This document shows positions 17,982-25,871 of a stretch of 64,000 nt of DNA, in pieces. The stretch is from Prochlorococcus sp. AG-402-C09. Its GTDB lineage: Bacteria > Cyanobacteriota > Cyanobacteriia > PCC-6307 > Cyanobiaceae. Position numbers and translations under genes: made by a program. Position 1 is the first letter of the stretch. Each line of letters opens with the position of its first letter. Below the pieces are notes generated by a model that was given only the letters and a program-made list of their open reading frames with translations, was not told where the DNA came from and ran no database searches. The DNA lies in assembly GCA_003279565.1 (NCBI GenBank), contig QCHN01000002.1, positions 124,001 to 188,000 of the forward strand. The letters are read 5' to 3'.

Positions 17982-19381
17982 TGAATTATTCTTTTAGATT
18001 TGAAATCTAAGCTTTGCCAGGGCTTCATAGTTATTAATCCAGCAATTACTAGAAAAGATGGTATTAATCCCATACATAATCTAATGGTAATAATTGCTGT
18101 TAGAGGTTGATCTAAATCTTGAAAATTGGATAAACAATTAGTTGATGATTTATATCCAGATAAAGATAAAAGAACTCCCAAAAATTGAACACTTAAACCT
18201 ATACCAATTTTCTGAATAAAAACCATCCATGCTGTATATATTCCTGATGGTTTTTCGGGATCTTGATCAATAGCGTCAGGGAGTAAAGACCACGGAATAA
18301 GATATGCTGTTGAAGCTCCGAATCCTACCAAGATAATTATTATTAAAAGAATAAGCATTTTTATACCTTCAATATTATTAAATGACAATAAGTTATTAAC
18401 ACTAAAACCCTTAGTGATTGGAGGCATAAGCATAATTAAAAGGCAAGCTAAAATCCATAATTTACCTCCTTTGAAAAGTGCTGATATTCTTCCGTATTTA
18501 TTAGAGTAAAAGCTCCAAAACTGTAGACCTAATAAAGTACTAATTTGAAAAGGTATTGGTATCCATTTTGAAATTTCTATAGGAACAAGTATTACTTGCT
18601 CAAGATAGATTAATGAAACAGTTTGCATTAGCTGTAATCCGCACCATAGCAGCAAATAGAGAGCAATTATTCTTGTGAAAAGTTTATTGTTTAAAACTCT
18701 TTTTAGTTGATGCTTAAAAGGTTCTGATTGAGAACTAGGTCTTCTAGCTTTTTTGGCAAAGGGGGCAAGTCCCCAGCAAGCAATTAAAGTTGTAAAAGTA
18801 GCAATAATTCCTGTTACTCTTCCCATTGAAGTATAACCTTCAACTCCTTTTGATAAGAAACCTGCAGCTACAATTAAACCAGTAGTTCCTGCTAAAATAG
18901 ACCCAGTAAATCTAGCGGCATTGAGTCTTGTCCTAATAGCTATATTTTCGGTGAGCTCTGTAGATAGTGCGGCAAAAGGTAGATTTACGGATGTGTAGGC
19001 TGTCATTAATAAAATTGCAGCGAACACGTAATAAGTCGTCTTTGTCTCTATATTCCCGGGGGGGACCCACCACATTGCTGCAAGGAATAAGCCAAGAGGA
19101 ACAGCACCTCCAATCATCCAAGGAAGCCTAGGCCCCCACCTTGAGCTGGTGTGATCACTCATCCATCCAATCAATGGATCATTTATGGCATCCCAAAGTT
19201 TTGAAACCATGAGCAAAGAGCCTGCAATAAATGCAGGAATTCCTGCAGCACAAGTAAAAAATAAAAATAGATAGGTGCCTAACTGTATTGCGGCCAATCC
19301 TGTTCCAGCATCTCCCATTGCATAAGAGATCATTAGTCTTGTGCGATTATTTATTTCGTAAAGCGATGTAGACTTCTTCAA
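17978..19381 (-). CDS. MFS transporter of the GPH (glycoside-cation symporter) type
   Basis: 467 residues with about 12 membrane helices. The region NDPLIGWMSDHTSSRWGPRL near residue 67 is the MFS motif-A loop in the form seen in MelB-like glycoside/cation symporters; KLWDAINDP just before it is also typical. The substrate cannot be read from the sequence. Its stop overlaps the start of the MlaE-type permease (4 bp), so the two are coupled. The proximity of glgX across the tRNA might suggest a sugar substrate, but the gene is on a separate unit. Confidence 0.85.
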   Translation of the reverse strand: MKKSTSLYEINNRTRLMISYAMGDAGTGLAAIQLGTYLFLFFTCAAGIPAFIAGSLLMVSKLWDAINDPLIGWMSDHTSSRWGPRLPWMIGGAVPLGLFLAAMWWVPPGNIETKTTYYVFAAILLMTAYTSVNLPFAALSTELTENIAIRTRLNAARFTGSILAGTTGLIVAAGFLSKGVEGYTSMGRVTGIIATFTTLIACWGLAPFAKKARRPSSQSEPFKHQLKRVLNNKLFTRIIALYLLLWCGLQLMQTVSLIYLEQVILVPIEISKWIPIPFQISTLLGLQFWSFYSNKYGRISALFKGGKLWILACLLIMLMPPITKGFSVNNLLSFNNIEGIKMLILLIIIILVGFGASTAYLIPWSLLPDAIDQDPEKPSGIYTAWMVFIQKIGIGLSVQFLGVLLSLSGYKSSTNCLSNFQDLDQPLTAIITIRLCMGLIPSFLVIAGLITMKPWQSLDFKSKRIIQ

Positions 19382-19470
19382 TCTTTTTTGGATAATGGGA
19401 CTTGCAAGGTAATAATGGAGGTAGCTAAATAAACTTTTACTCAGAAGTTGAGTAAATCTTTAGTTCTAGC

Positions 19471-19541
<71 letters not shown>

Positions 19542-19552
19542 TATCTTGGTTC

Positions 19553-21613
19553 TCATAGCTTAATTTTTTTTGAATAATCGCTCGAGACAACAAGAACAAG
19601 ACTATTACTTTCAATACGTATGTTTATTTGATTTGTTAAAGGTTTTTTTGAGACATTTTTATTTTTCAAACATGAAGTGTCAATATATTTTTTCCATGGA
19701 GAAATTGGTGTTGGTAAGTCGAAAAGCATTGATTCTTTGTAAGCATTTAAGCCAAGCCAGATTGCTGAGCCTTCATTGTTTTTGTTAATACTAAATCCAA
19801 GAGTATGTGACCAGTCACCCCAGTCAGGTTTATTAACTTTAATTCCATGCCACTGAAGCCAAAAATCGGACTTTTTGGACTTGGTATTATCTTGTTTACA
19901 ATCATAAATATTATCAGGACTAAAAAACTCAGGTAATTGTTTTCTTAGAGATATTAGTTTTATTACAAATTCTTTTAAGTCATTATCTAAATTCTCATGA
20001 TTCCAATCCATCCAACCAAGTGGGTTATCTTGACACCAAGTGTTATTGTTTCCTCCTTGACTTCTTCCTACCTCATCGCCCATTAAAAGCATGGGTATGC
20101 CCGGAGATAATAGGAGTGTTGAAAGAAGATTTCTTTGTTGTTTTTGTCTTAAAGTATTTATTTCTTTATTAGTTGTTGGTCCTTCAACTCCATGATTATA
20201 ACTATTATTAGTATTTTCTCCATCTCGATTGCTTTCACCATTAGCTAGATTATGTTTTTTATTAAAGCTAACCAGGTCTTTTAATGTGAATCCATCATGA
20301 GAAGTTATGAAGTTAATACTAAATATATTTGCTAAAATATTATCATTATATAGTGATTTATTACCTGTTAATCTATCTTTAAGTGGCCATATTGTGTTTT
20401 TTTCACCCTTCCAAAATCTTCTGATATCATCTCTAAAATGCCCATTCCAAGTCCTAAATGTTTTAGCTGGGAAATCTCCTAATTTATAAAGTCCTCCACA
20501 ATCCCAAGGCTCACTAATTAATTTCACATCACTAAGTTGAGGATCTGATTCTATTTCTTCAAAGAGGGGAGGTTCATCTAAAGGAATTAAATTTTCTCCT
20601 CTACTTAAAGCAATACCTAAGTCAAATCTAAATCCGTCAACACCTAATTCAATTGCCCAACATCGTAATGATTCTAAGATTAATTTTCTAACTAAAGGAC
20701 GATTGGCAGCAATACTATTTCCGCATCCACTCACATCTTGAAAAGCTCCATTCTTATCTTGATGGTAGTAAGTTTGAGGACCAAAGTTTTTCCAACTTAT
20801 TTTTGGACCATTTTGATTCCCTTCAGTTGTGTGATTATAAACAACATCGATTAATACTTCGATTCCATTATCATGACAAGCTTCTACAAACTGCTTGAAT
20901 TGTTTCCTTGCTTCTAATGGATTACAACCTTCTACAAAACCTTGATGTGGCGTGAACCAATTGATAGGGCTATACCCCCAATAGTTAACTAGTCCTTCAG
21001 GGGCATCGTTACTATCAAAAGCGAACACTGGAAGTAGTTCAATAGATGTAATACCAAGATTTTTAAGATAAGGAATCTTTTCGATTAATCCGATGAAAGT
21101 TCCTTTCTTAGTTTTGCTGGTACTTGCATCGGTGTTTTTGGTGAAACCTCCAACATGTAATTCATAAATAATTGTTTTATTCCATGAATGCTTCGGCCTT
21201 GGATGAGAGTTTAAATCAAAATAATCTCTTTCAGTTACTACTCCCTTTAAGTAATGACTATATTCTTTGTTTACTTTTCCTTCTTGGGTTCTTATGTAAT
21301 TTTCCCACCCTGAAATAGCTCTAGCACATGGATCTAAAACAAGAGTTTTATCTGTACTTATTTGATCGTCAATTGAAATTTTATATCCATATAAGGTGCC
21401 TTCAGTTAGTCCCTCTACTTCAATATGCCAATAATATCCAGACCTGTTTTTCTGATCTAGGGATATGGTTTCTTTTGGATAGTCGTCATATGCATTTTGG
21501 AAGATAAGTAAATCTACATTTTTTGCATGTGGTGCTGCGATAGAGAAATTAACCCCATCAGGAGTGATTGAGCTACCCAAAGGCCATGCTGAACCAACTT
21601 TTACTTTGCCCAA
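19553..21613 (-). CDS. glgX: Glycogen debranching enzyme (isoamylase type, GH13)
   Basis: Cleaves alpha-1,6 branches of glycogen. 686 residues with an N-terminal CBM48-like domain (GSSITPDGVNFSIAAPHAKN near 13-32) and a GH13 barrel. The four conserved regions are visible: DVVYNHT near 258, the nucleophile Asp in GFRFDLGIAL near 328, the acid Glu in LISEPWDCG near 366, and FITSHDGFTL near 436. The C-terminal beta domain ends in a Lys-rich tail. The other glycogen genes are not in the window, so it is a stand-alone unit here. It ends 12 bp from tRNA-Gly on the opposite strand. Confidence 0.95.
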   Translation of the reverse strand: MGKVKVGSAWPLGSSITPDGVNFSIAAPHAKNVDLLIFQNAYDDYPKETISLDQKNRSGYYWHIEVEGLTEGTLYGYKISIDDQISTDKTLVLDPCARAISGWENYIRTQEGKVNKEYSHYLKGVVTERDYFDLNSHPRPKHSWNKTIIYELHVGGFTKNTDASTSKTKKGTFIGLIEKIPYLKNLGITSIELLPVFAFDSNDAPEGLVNYWGYSPINWFTPHQGFVEGCNPLEARKQFKQFVEACHDNGIEVLIDVVYNHTTEGNQNGPKISWKNFGPQTYYHQDKNGAFQDVSGCGNSIAANRPLVRKLILESLRCWAIELGVDGFRFDLGIALSRGENLIPLDEPPLFEEIESDPQLSDVKLISEPWDCGGLYKLGDFPAKTFRTWNGHFRDDIRRFWKGEKNTIWPLKDRLTGNKSLYNDNILANIFSINFITSHDGFTLKDLVSFNKKHNLANGESNRDGENTNNSYNHGVEGPTTNKEINTLRQKQQRNLLSTLLLSPGIPMLLMGDEVGRSQGGNNNTWCQDNPLGWMDWNHENLDNDLKEFVIKLISLRKQLPEFFSPDNIYDCKQDNTKSKKSDFWLQWHGIKVNKPDWGDWSHTLGFSINKNNEGSAIWLGLNAYKESMLFDLPTPISPWKKYIDTSCLKNKNVSKKPLTNQINIRIESNSLVLVVSSDYSKKIKL

Positions 21614-22383
21614 TTGTGTTTGTCCTTCAAATTAAGTAATCAAGTAACTTTTCCTACAAGTTAGGTGGTTGGTTTGTTTTAACAAGTTTTGAAAAACGAA
21701 ATTCAATTTTAAAAACAAACTTTTATCAAGCATCTGCTGTTTATCTTTGATGAATACTTAATCATTGCTTTCTTGAGCGATGCTTTGTTTTTTGTGATGT
21801 GTGCTTTGATTTAAAAAGAAACACATTTCATTTCGATTAAAGCTCAAATCTTTTGGAGGATTGTGAAAACAGTCACGAAAAATCTTAGAGCTTTTTTAAA
21901 GATTACTGCTTAAGCATGGATGTCCTGGAGCTAGAAAAAGTCTGATTTGTCTTTTATTGTTCTGTTTTTTTGTCTGGGTATTATTTTGTAATAACAATAA
22001 ATGTGAGGTTCTGTAGACCTTTGTTAATTGATGAGAATTTAATTAAAGGTCTGATTTTCTTTAGAAAAAAGAATAAATCTCAAACTTTAGAGCTGTCCCT
22101 CATGATAAATTCGAAAAATTATCTTTTCAGAAGTCAATCCCTGACAAGCTTCTTGAAGAAAACAGAAAACGTACATCTTTTTTTAAGCAATTTAGTTCAA
22201 ATCTTTGAGAGATTATTGAACCAAGATAAAAAGCACATATGTTTTTTAGAAAGCATACTGGCACAAGCTCTTTGGGTTGCAGTCAAGTGATTTGGTCCAT
22301 ACGATTAGCAAGATTGAGTTTTATGGAAACTAATTACCTGTTGGTTTCCCTCCTCTTACTCCCTGCTACATACAATCTTTCCA
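21614..22383. other. 770-bp gap between glgX and hupB without a supported gene
   Basis: Upstream regions of two divergent genes. It holds the hairpin at 21839-21897 and a 106-codon open frame from TTG 21970 to 22290 that I do not accept as a gene. There is no tRNA. A -10-like TACAAT lies at 22371-22376, only 8 bp before the hupB ATG, too close for a normal leader. The size is large for this compact chromosome, so a small RNA or long leader is possible. Confidence 0.5.
21839..21897 (+). ncRNA. Hairpin followed by six T: possible 3' end of a small RNA
   Basis: AAAGCTC (21839-21845) pairs with GAGCTTT (21888-21894), continuing into a run of six T (21892-21897). The inside has further partial pairing and a small inner hairpin GTGA/TCAC (21863-21866 with 21873-21876). 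It resembles an intrinsic terminator on the plus strand, yet no gene on that strand ends here. The long loop makes it weak; there is no proof of transcription. Confidence 0.3.
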
Positions 22384-22659
22384 ATGAACAAAGCAGATTT
22401 AGTCAACCTGGTTGCAGCTCGCACAGAGCTAACTAAAACAGATGTCTCTCTGGTAGTTGATGCTGCCATAGACACAATTATTGATTCTGTAGTGGAGGGT
22501 AAGAAAGTCTCCATTCTGGGGTTTGGCTCTTTTGAGCCCCGCGATCGTTCTGCTCGTCAGGGATTAAACCCTAAGACTGGAGAAAAGATAGCAATACCTG
22601 CTAAGCGAGTACCTGCCTTTACCGCTGGAAAGTTGTTTAAGGACCGTGTTCAGGGATGA
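22384..22659 (+). CDS. hupB: Nucleoid protein HU
   Basis: Histone-like DNA-bending protein of 91 residues. The start MNKADLVNLVAARTELTKT, the central GFGSFEPRDRSARQGLNP beta arm with its DNA-intercalating region (NPKTGEKIAI) and the AGKLFKDRV end are all typical. No Shine-Dalgarno sequence precedes the ATG. It is monocistronic: a strong terminator follows 44 bp after the stop. The local codon use is richer in G+C than that of its small neighbours, as expected for a highly expressed gene. Confidence 0.97.
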   Translation: MNKADLVNLVAARTELTKTDVSLVVDAAIDTIIDSVVEGKKVSILGFGSFEPRDRSARQGLNPKTGEKIAIPAKRVPAFTAGKLFKDRVQG

Positions 22660-22703
22660 GTCTTTAAAAAGCTGTTTTGCTTACTTACCTTTTCTTTGTT
22701 ATG

Positions 22704-22735
22704 AAGGACTCATTAAAAATGAGTCCTTTTTTTTT
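22704..22735 (+). terminator. Rho-independent terminator of hupB
   Basis: A perfect 10-bp stem AAGGACTCAT (22704-22713) and ATGAGTCCTT (22719-22728) around a 5-nt loop, directly followed by a T tract reaching 22735. It is the clearest intrinsic terminator in the window. Confidence 0.93.
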
Positions 22736-22843
22736 GAAAACCTAGAATTTGTATGATTAAGAAAATAATGTTTCTTTTTACTAACTCAAAAATTTTTACT
22801 CATATTCAAGAAATTTTTAACTCATTTCAATGGAGATTGCGTT

Positions 22844-23170
22844 TTGATGATTTATCCATTTAAAAAAATTAAATTCGTATTTGTATTTTTGATATATTTT
22901 TTTGTTACTTTAAATCCTATGTTAGCAATTGAATCTAGAGACCTTATGGTGATTGATATGCTAGTCAGAAAGTGTTATAGAGACAAGAGATTTTGTAATA
23001 ATGCATTACTTAAAATAAATAATTATCAAAGAAATGCCGCAATAAATAAAAAGTTTTCTTGTCAAACCAGATTCCTAGGTTTAGAGGCAAATTTAATAAT
23101 GGCTATGAATTCTAATTTCAAAAGAAAGGAAGCTAAAAATATTATTGATGTTATCAAGAAAAAATGCTAA
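22844..23170 (+). CDS. Small exported Cys-containing protein, unknown
   Basis: 108 residues, not recognised. Residues 1-28 form a signal peptide (Lys-rich start, hydrophobic core FVFVFLIYFFVTL, then PMLA-IES). The mature part is basic, about 80 residues, and contains four Cys (RKCYRDKRFCNN, KFSCQT, and a C-terminal Cys as the last residue), compatible with two disulfides in the periplasm. Asn/Lys/Ile-rich codon use is more AT-rich than in hupB. It stands alone after the hupB terminator. Real by signal peptide and length; function unknown. Confidence 0.6.
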   Translation: MMIYPFKKIKFVFVFLIYFFVTLNPMLAIESRDLMVIDMLVRKCYRDKRFCNNALLKINNYQRNAAINKKFSCQTRFLGLEANLIMAMNSNFKRKEAKNIIDVIKKKC

Positions 23171-23317
23171 ATATAATCAATAAATTGACCAGTTCCTTCT
23201 TGATTTGTTATTTAGTCAACAAACTAATGTGAAAAACTAGAACAAAATGGGTTTTTATACGATTTGCCTAAGTAAGCTTAGAACTATAAAGATAAAAAAA
23301 TTCCTCTAACTAAGAAA

Positions 23318-23593
23318 ATGGGATCCAAAGCTTCTAATTCCAAAAAAACTAACGATAAAGCAATTAAGAGCAATAAGGTCAAAGACAATAAATTTAAGAA
23401 ATCAAGCTCTAATGATCCAGATGTATTAGTTAACCTTCCAGCCGGTATGAAATATAAAGTCCCAGGTAAGCGTCAGAGGGTCATTATAGGTTCAATAGTA
23501 ATTGGTTTGAACGTTTTATTAGTTATTAGTGTGCTTGTATACTTTTATAGTCCTTCATTTCAAGAGTTTGTTTACAATTTCGGGAGAGGCTAA
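23318..23593 (+). CDS. Small single-span membrane protein, unknown
   Basis: 91 residues. The first 35 are Lys/Ser/Asn-rich and disordered. A conserved-looking stretch VNLPAGMKYKVPGKRQRV (38-55) precedes one membrane helix (IIGSIVIGLNVLLVISVLVY, 56-75) and a short aromatic tail. The layout suggests the N terminus in the cytoplasm. I believe similar proteins occur in other marine picocyanobacteria, but no function is known to me. Confidence 0.65.
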   Translation: MGSKASNSKKTNDKAIKSNKVKDNKFKKSSSNDPDVLVNLPAGMKYKVPGKRQRVIIGSIVIGLNVLLVISVLVYFYSPSFQEFVYNFGRG

Positions 23594-23767
23594 TGGTTTT
23601 AAAACCTTAATATTTTAATGAGTAGGAACGATTTAGTGATATTGCTGAAAATAGGGAAATACTACTACTAGGTGAAAATGAAAGTAAAGTTTGACTAAGA
23701 ATTTTTTCTATTTTTTTGATATGGAAGCTCTATATTTTAATCTTCAATTAGAGGCGGTTTCGTAGTA

Positions 23768-23956
23768 ATGGTTCAAAAAAGAAGTAATGAGAATATGTCT
23801 AAAAAGATTCCTCAACAGAGAAAGACAACTCTGAAATGGGGAAGCAATGGAGAGTTATCTTCGCTTGATATGGTTCGTATATTAGATCGTTTAAATGATC
23901 AAGATCTAACTGAATGTGAAATACCTTTAGAAACAGTAAAAGAGAAAAAAACATAA
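23768..23956 (+). CDS. Small soluble protein, unknown
   Basis: 62 residues from ATG 23768; a later ATG (MSKKIPQQRK) is possible. It has a basic N-terminal half with KTTLKWGSNGELSSLDMVRI and an acidic C-terminal half (RLNDQDLTECEIPLE). A GGCGGTTTCGTAGTA stretch lies just before the start without a clear ribosome site. The hydrophilic composition and ordered DMVRILDRLNDQDL helix argue for a real protein. Function unknown. Confidence 0.55.
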   Translation: MVQKRSNENMSKKIPQQRKTTLKWGSNGELSSLDMVRILDRLNDQDLTECEIPLETVKEKKT

Positions 23957-24012
23957 ATACTCTTTTTGTCTTCAATAATGGCTAATATATTTTTATTAAT
24001 CTATGAGCTATT

Positions 24013-24252
24013 ATGAAAATAATTATTACGGTTATCTCTTTAATAGTAATAATGCTCGGATATTTTTATTTTTTTGCTGGCTATAAATCTGCCTTTGAAG
24101 CTGATCAGCAATGTCATTATGAATTGCGATTGAAATCTGTTGAACTAGAAGGCTTGGGTTGTGATCATGATCTTGAAACTAATCAATGGATTCTTTATCA
24201 GGAGGGAATTAATGCAAAGCCTTCTCAAGTTATAGAACGTTATCGTTATTAA
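24013..24252 (+). CDS. Small membrane-anchored protein, unknown
   Basis: 79 residues: one N-terminal hydrophobic helix (IIITVISLIVIMLGYFYFF, residues 2-20) followed by a 55-residue soluble part with two Cys (ADQQCHYELRLKSVELEGLG and GCDHDLE) that could form a disulfide in the periplasm. Its stop overlaps that of the convergent small membrane gene by 4 bp (24249-24252). Not recognised. Confidence 0.6.
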   Translation: MKIIITVISLIVIMLGYFYFFAGYKSAFEADQQCHYELRLKSVELEGLGCDHDLETNQWILYQEGINAKPSQVIERYRY

Positions 24253-24461
24253 CTTAGAAATTTCTTATTTATTGTTGGGAACATATATATAGCGGCAATT
24301 GAAGAGATAGCAGCTGTAATTATAAATGTTAGAAATTGCCCTAATGAGCCTGGAAGATAAGTATTTTGAAGGAAATAAAAATCAATAAGTGAACCAATTG
24401 TTCCCCAAATAATTATCCAAGCAGATACATATGAAACGCCTATTACTGTTGTTTTATTCAT
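24249..24461 (-). CDS. Small two-helix membrane protein, unknown
   Basis: 70 residues, with hydrophobic segments at about 7-28 (IGVSYVSAWIIIWGTIGSLI) and 42-62 (LGQFLTFIITAAISSIAAIY) and a Lys-rich C-terminal end. The composition fits an integral membrane protein. It is upstream-adjacent to the Hli gene direction (minus strand, 56 bp downstream of its stop), so the two may be cotranscribed. Not recognised. Confidence 0.6.
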   Translation of the reverse strand: MNKTTVIGVSYVSAWIIIWGTIGSLIDFYFLQNTYLPGSLGQFLTFIITAAISSIAAIYMFPTINKKFLS

Positions 24462-24517
24462 AGCTTTTTAAAAATTAAGCAAGTTTATGGAATAAATATA
24501 ATATAAATCTTTGATTA

Positions 24518-24811
24518 CTAGCTAATTCCAAAAATTTTAAGTGTTACTGGTTCTCCAGCGAAAGCTAATTCAGTAAGGATGAGCATTAAAAAACCTATCA
24601 TAGCTACTCTTGCATTAACAAGTTCAGCATTTTCATTGAATCCAAAAACTTGTTTTACCTCTTCTCCTTTATTATTTATCCATTTAGGATATGAACTTAG
24701 ACTTTGGCTTTGATCAATTAGCTCTGGACTGTTTTTTTTCTCAATTGTTTTTGTATCATCTGGCTCTGAATTGATACTTTGATAGTTATCCTCTGAATCT
24801 ATGTCAGACAT
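24518..24811 (-). CDS. hli: High-light-inducible protein (single-helix chlorophyll-binding)
   Basis: 97 residues. The C-terminal part carries the Hli signature NENAELVNARVAMIGFLMLI (residues 58-77) with the Glu and Asn-x-Arg chlorophyll-binding residues and the following ILTELAFAGEPVT. These thylakoid proteins bind chlorophyll and carotenoid and protect photosystems under high light. The N-terminal 55 residues are polar and acidic, longer than in the shortest picocyanobacterial Hlis. A TATAAT-like -10 lies upstream (24839-24844). The nblS product encoded at the window start is the kind of regulator known to control hli genes. Confidence 0.9.
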   Translation of the reverse strand: MSDIDSEDNYQSINSEPDDTKTIEKKNSPELIDQSQSLSSYPKWINNKGEEVKQVFGFNENAELVNARVAMIGFLMLILTELAFAGEPVTLKIFGIS

Positions 24812-24838
24812 TTGAATTTAAAATTCACTTCTTAGTAA

Positions 24839-24844
24839 ATTATA
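24839..24844 (-). promoter_or_regulatory. Possible -10 box of the Hli gene
   Basis: On the minus strand this reads TATAAT, a perfect consensus -10, 27 bp before the ATG of the Hli gene. No good -35 box is present at the expected distance, which suggests activator dependence or a weak promoter. Confidence 0.4.
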
Positions 24845-24968
24845 AGCCATTTTCGTTAAAGCTTCATTTTTGAAATGCACCTATTCGTTTAGACTTTTTC
24901 AAGTGAGTAACTACTAGTATCATTTAGAACACAATCTGAATAAAAAAAGAATCAGTAAAATTAATAAT

Positions 24969-25001
24969 ATACTAAATAATTGAAATTATATTATTTAGTA
25001 T
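24969..25001. repeat. Perfect 12-bp inverted repeat in intergenic DNA
   Basis: ATACTAAATAAT (24969-24980) and ATTATTTAGTAT (24990-25001) are exact reverse complements around a 9-nt loop. No T run follows on either strand, so it is not a standard terminator. Because it is almost pure A+T, chance cannot be dismissed, but 12 of 12 is notable. Confidence 0.6.
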
Positions 25002-25285
25002 CTACATTTATTAGGAGTTTATATGGTTTATACATCAGAAAGGAAAAGAGGTATATAAAATCGCAAAAGATTTTATTTTGTTTCTTATTAAGTTTTGTTT
25101 GACTATTAATTGATAGCTTGTTTTTGACTCATTTCCTTGCTAAAAAATATTAAATGTTTTTATAAAATGAATAGTGCTAAATTGACTAGTATTGTTTTAC
25201 ATTCAGCTAGCTTTTTTGTGTTTGGTCTCCGAGAAACAGTAAAAGAACTTATACTTGCATATAAAATTAAGCTTGTTTGATATCT

Positions 25286-25738
25286 ATGTTATTAAATCTT
25301 ACTTGGCTAATTCCTGGACTACCAATTTTTTCATCTATTTTTATAGCCTTGCTCTTGTTGAGTTTTGATAAAACGATGAATAGGCTTACAAAGCCAGTAT
25401 CATATTTTATTATTATCAGCCTTACTATTTCTGAAATAATTAACTTTATTTTATTTAAAAAAAATATATCAGGCAATGATATTCTTTTTGGAAGCGAATT
25501 TGAATTAGTTGTTGATAGATCAGCTTTACTTGTTTCCGAATTAATAGGTTTTGTTTTTTTATTGATTATGCTTTTTTCAGTGGCCAAATTAAAAAGAAGA
25601 AGCGGCTATGTTAGATACTTTGTCTTTTTAGGATTCTTAAGTGGTTTCGTTTATTTATTCTCTTTTAGTGGCAGCTTGTTTCACGACTTTTATGATCCAT
25701 TAATATCCTATTTAGATAAAGCAGGTATTTCTTTTTAG
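25286..25738 (+). CDS. Stand-alone NdhF (NDH-1 subunit 5) N-terminus-like membrane protein
   Basis: 150 residues from ATG 25286 (a TTG at 25277 would add three). The first half, LTWLIPGLPIFSSIFIALLL, follows the usual start of NdhF (AWLIPVLPLLGAL type). The region VVDRSALLVSELIGFVFLLI and then RRSGYVRYFVFLGFLSGFV parallels the VIDPLAALML...PGYVRFFAYLSLF stretch of NdhF. About four membrane helices are present. A full NdhF has over 600 residues; here the frame ends just before the proton-channel core, and no continuation exists in other frames before the next gene. It could be a decayed ndhF paralogue or a functional small subunit. The match is from memory of NdhF sequences. Confidence 0.75.
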   Translation: MLLNLTWLIPGLPIFSSIFIALLLLSFDKTMNRLTKPVSYFIIISLTISEIINFILFKKNISGNDILFGSEFELVVDRSALLVSELIGFVFLLIMLFSVAKLKRRSGYVRYFVFLGFLSGFVYLFSFSGSLFHDFYDPLISYLDKAGISF

Positions 25739-25871
25739 AGAGATCTTTTAATAAGCATAGGAACTCAATGATATATGATTTAATTTTTCGTAATTGATGG
25801 TTTAATTCTCTGTTGTCATAAGATCTAAATTGTAATAAACTAAAAATAATTTTAGGATTTAAGGTTTCACT

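Larger units (their letters stand above)
24812..25285. other. 474-bp gap between the Hli gene and the NdhF-like gene
   Basis: Very AT-rich, with no supported gene. It contains the likely Hli promoter, a perfect 12-bp inverted repeat at 24969-25001 and an 11-codon open frame at 25023-25058 that has an AGGAG ribosome site at good spacing. I see no tRNA or terminator-like T run. Confidence 0.5.

Noticed and set aside
21970-22290. 106-codon open frame upstream of hupB
   Set aside because: TTG start without a ribosome site, no recognisable domain, a Phe/Leu/Lys-rich composition typical of random AT-rich DNA, and it lies in a likely regulatory region.
22239-22436. 65-codon open frame overlapping the start of hupB
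   Set aside because: Shares DNA with the well-supported HU gene in another frame and has no domain.
23595-23606. 12-bp palindrome GGTTTTAAAACC after the 91-residue membrane protein gene
   Set aside because: No loop and no T run, so not a hairpin terminator; could be chance in AT-rich DNA.
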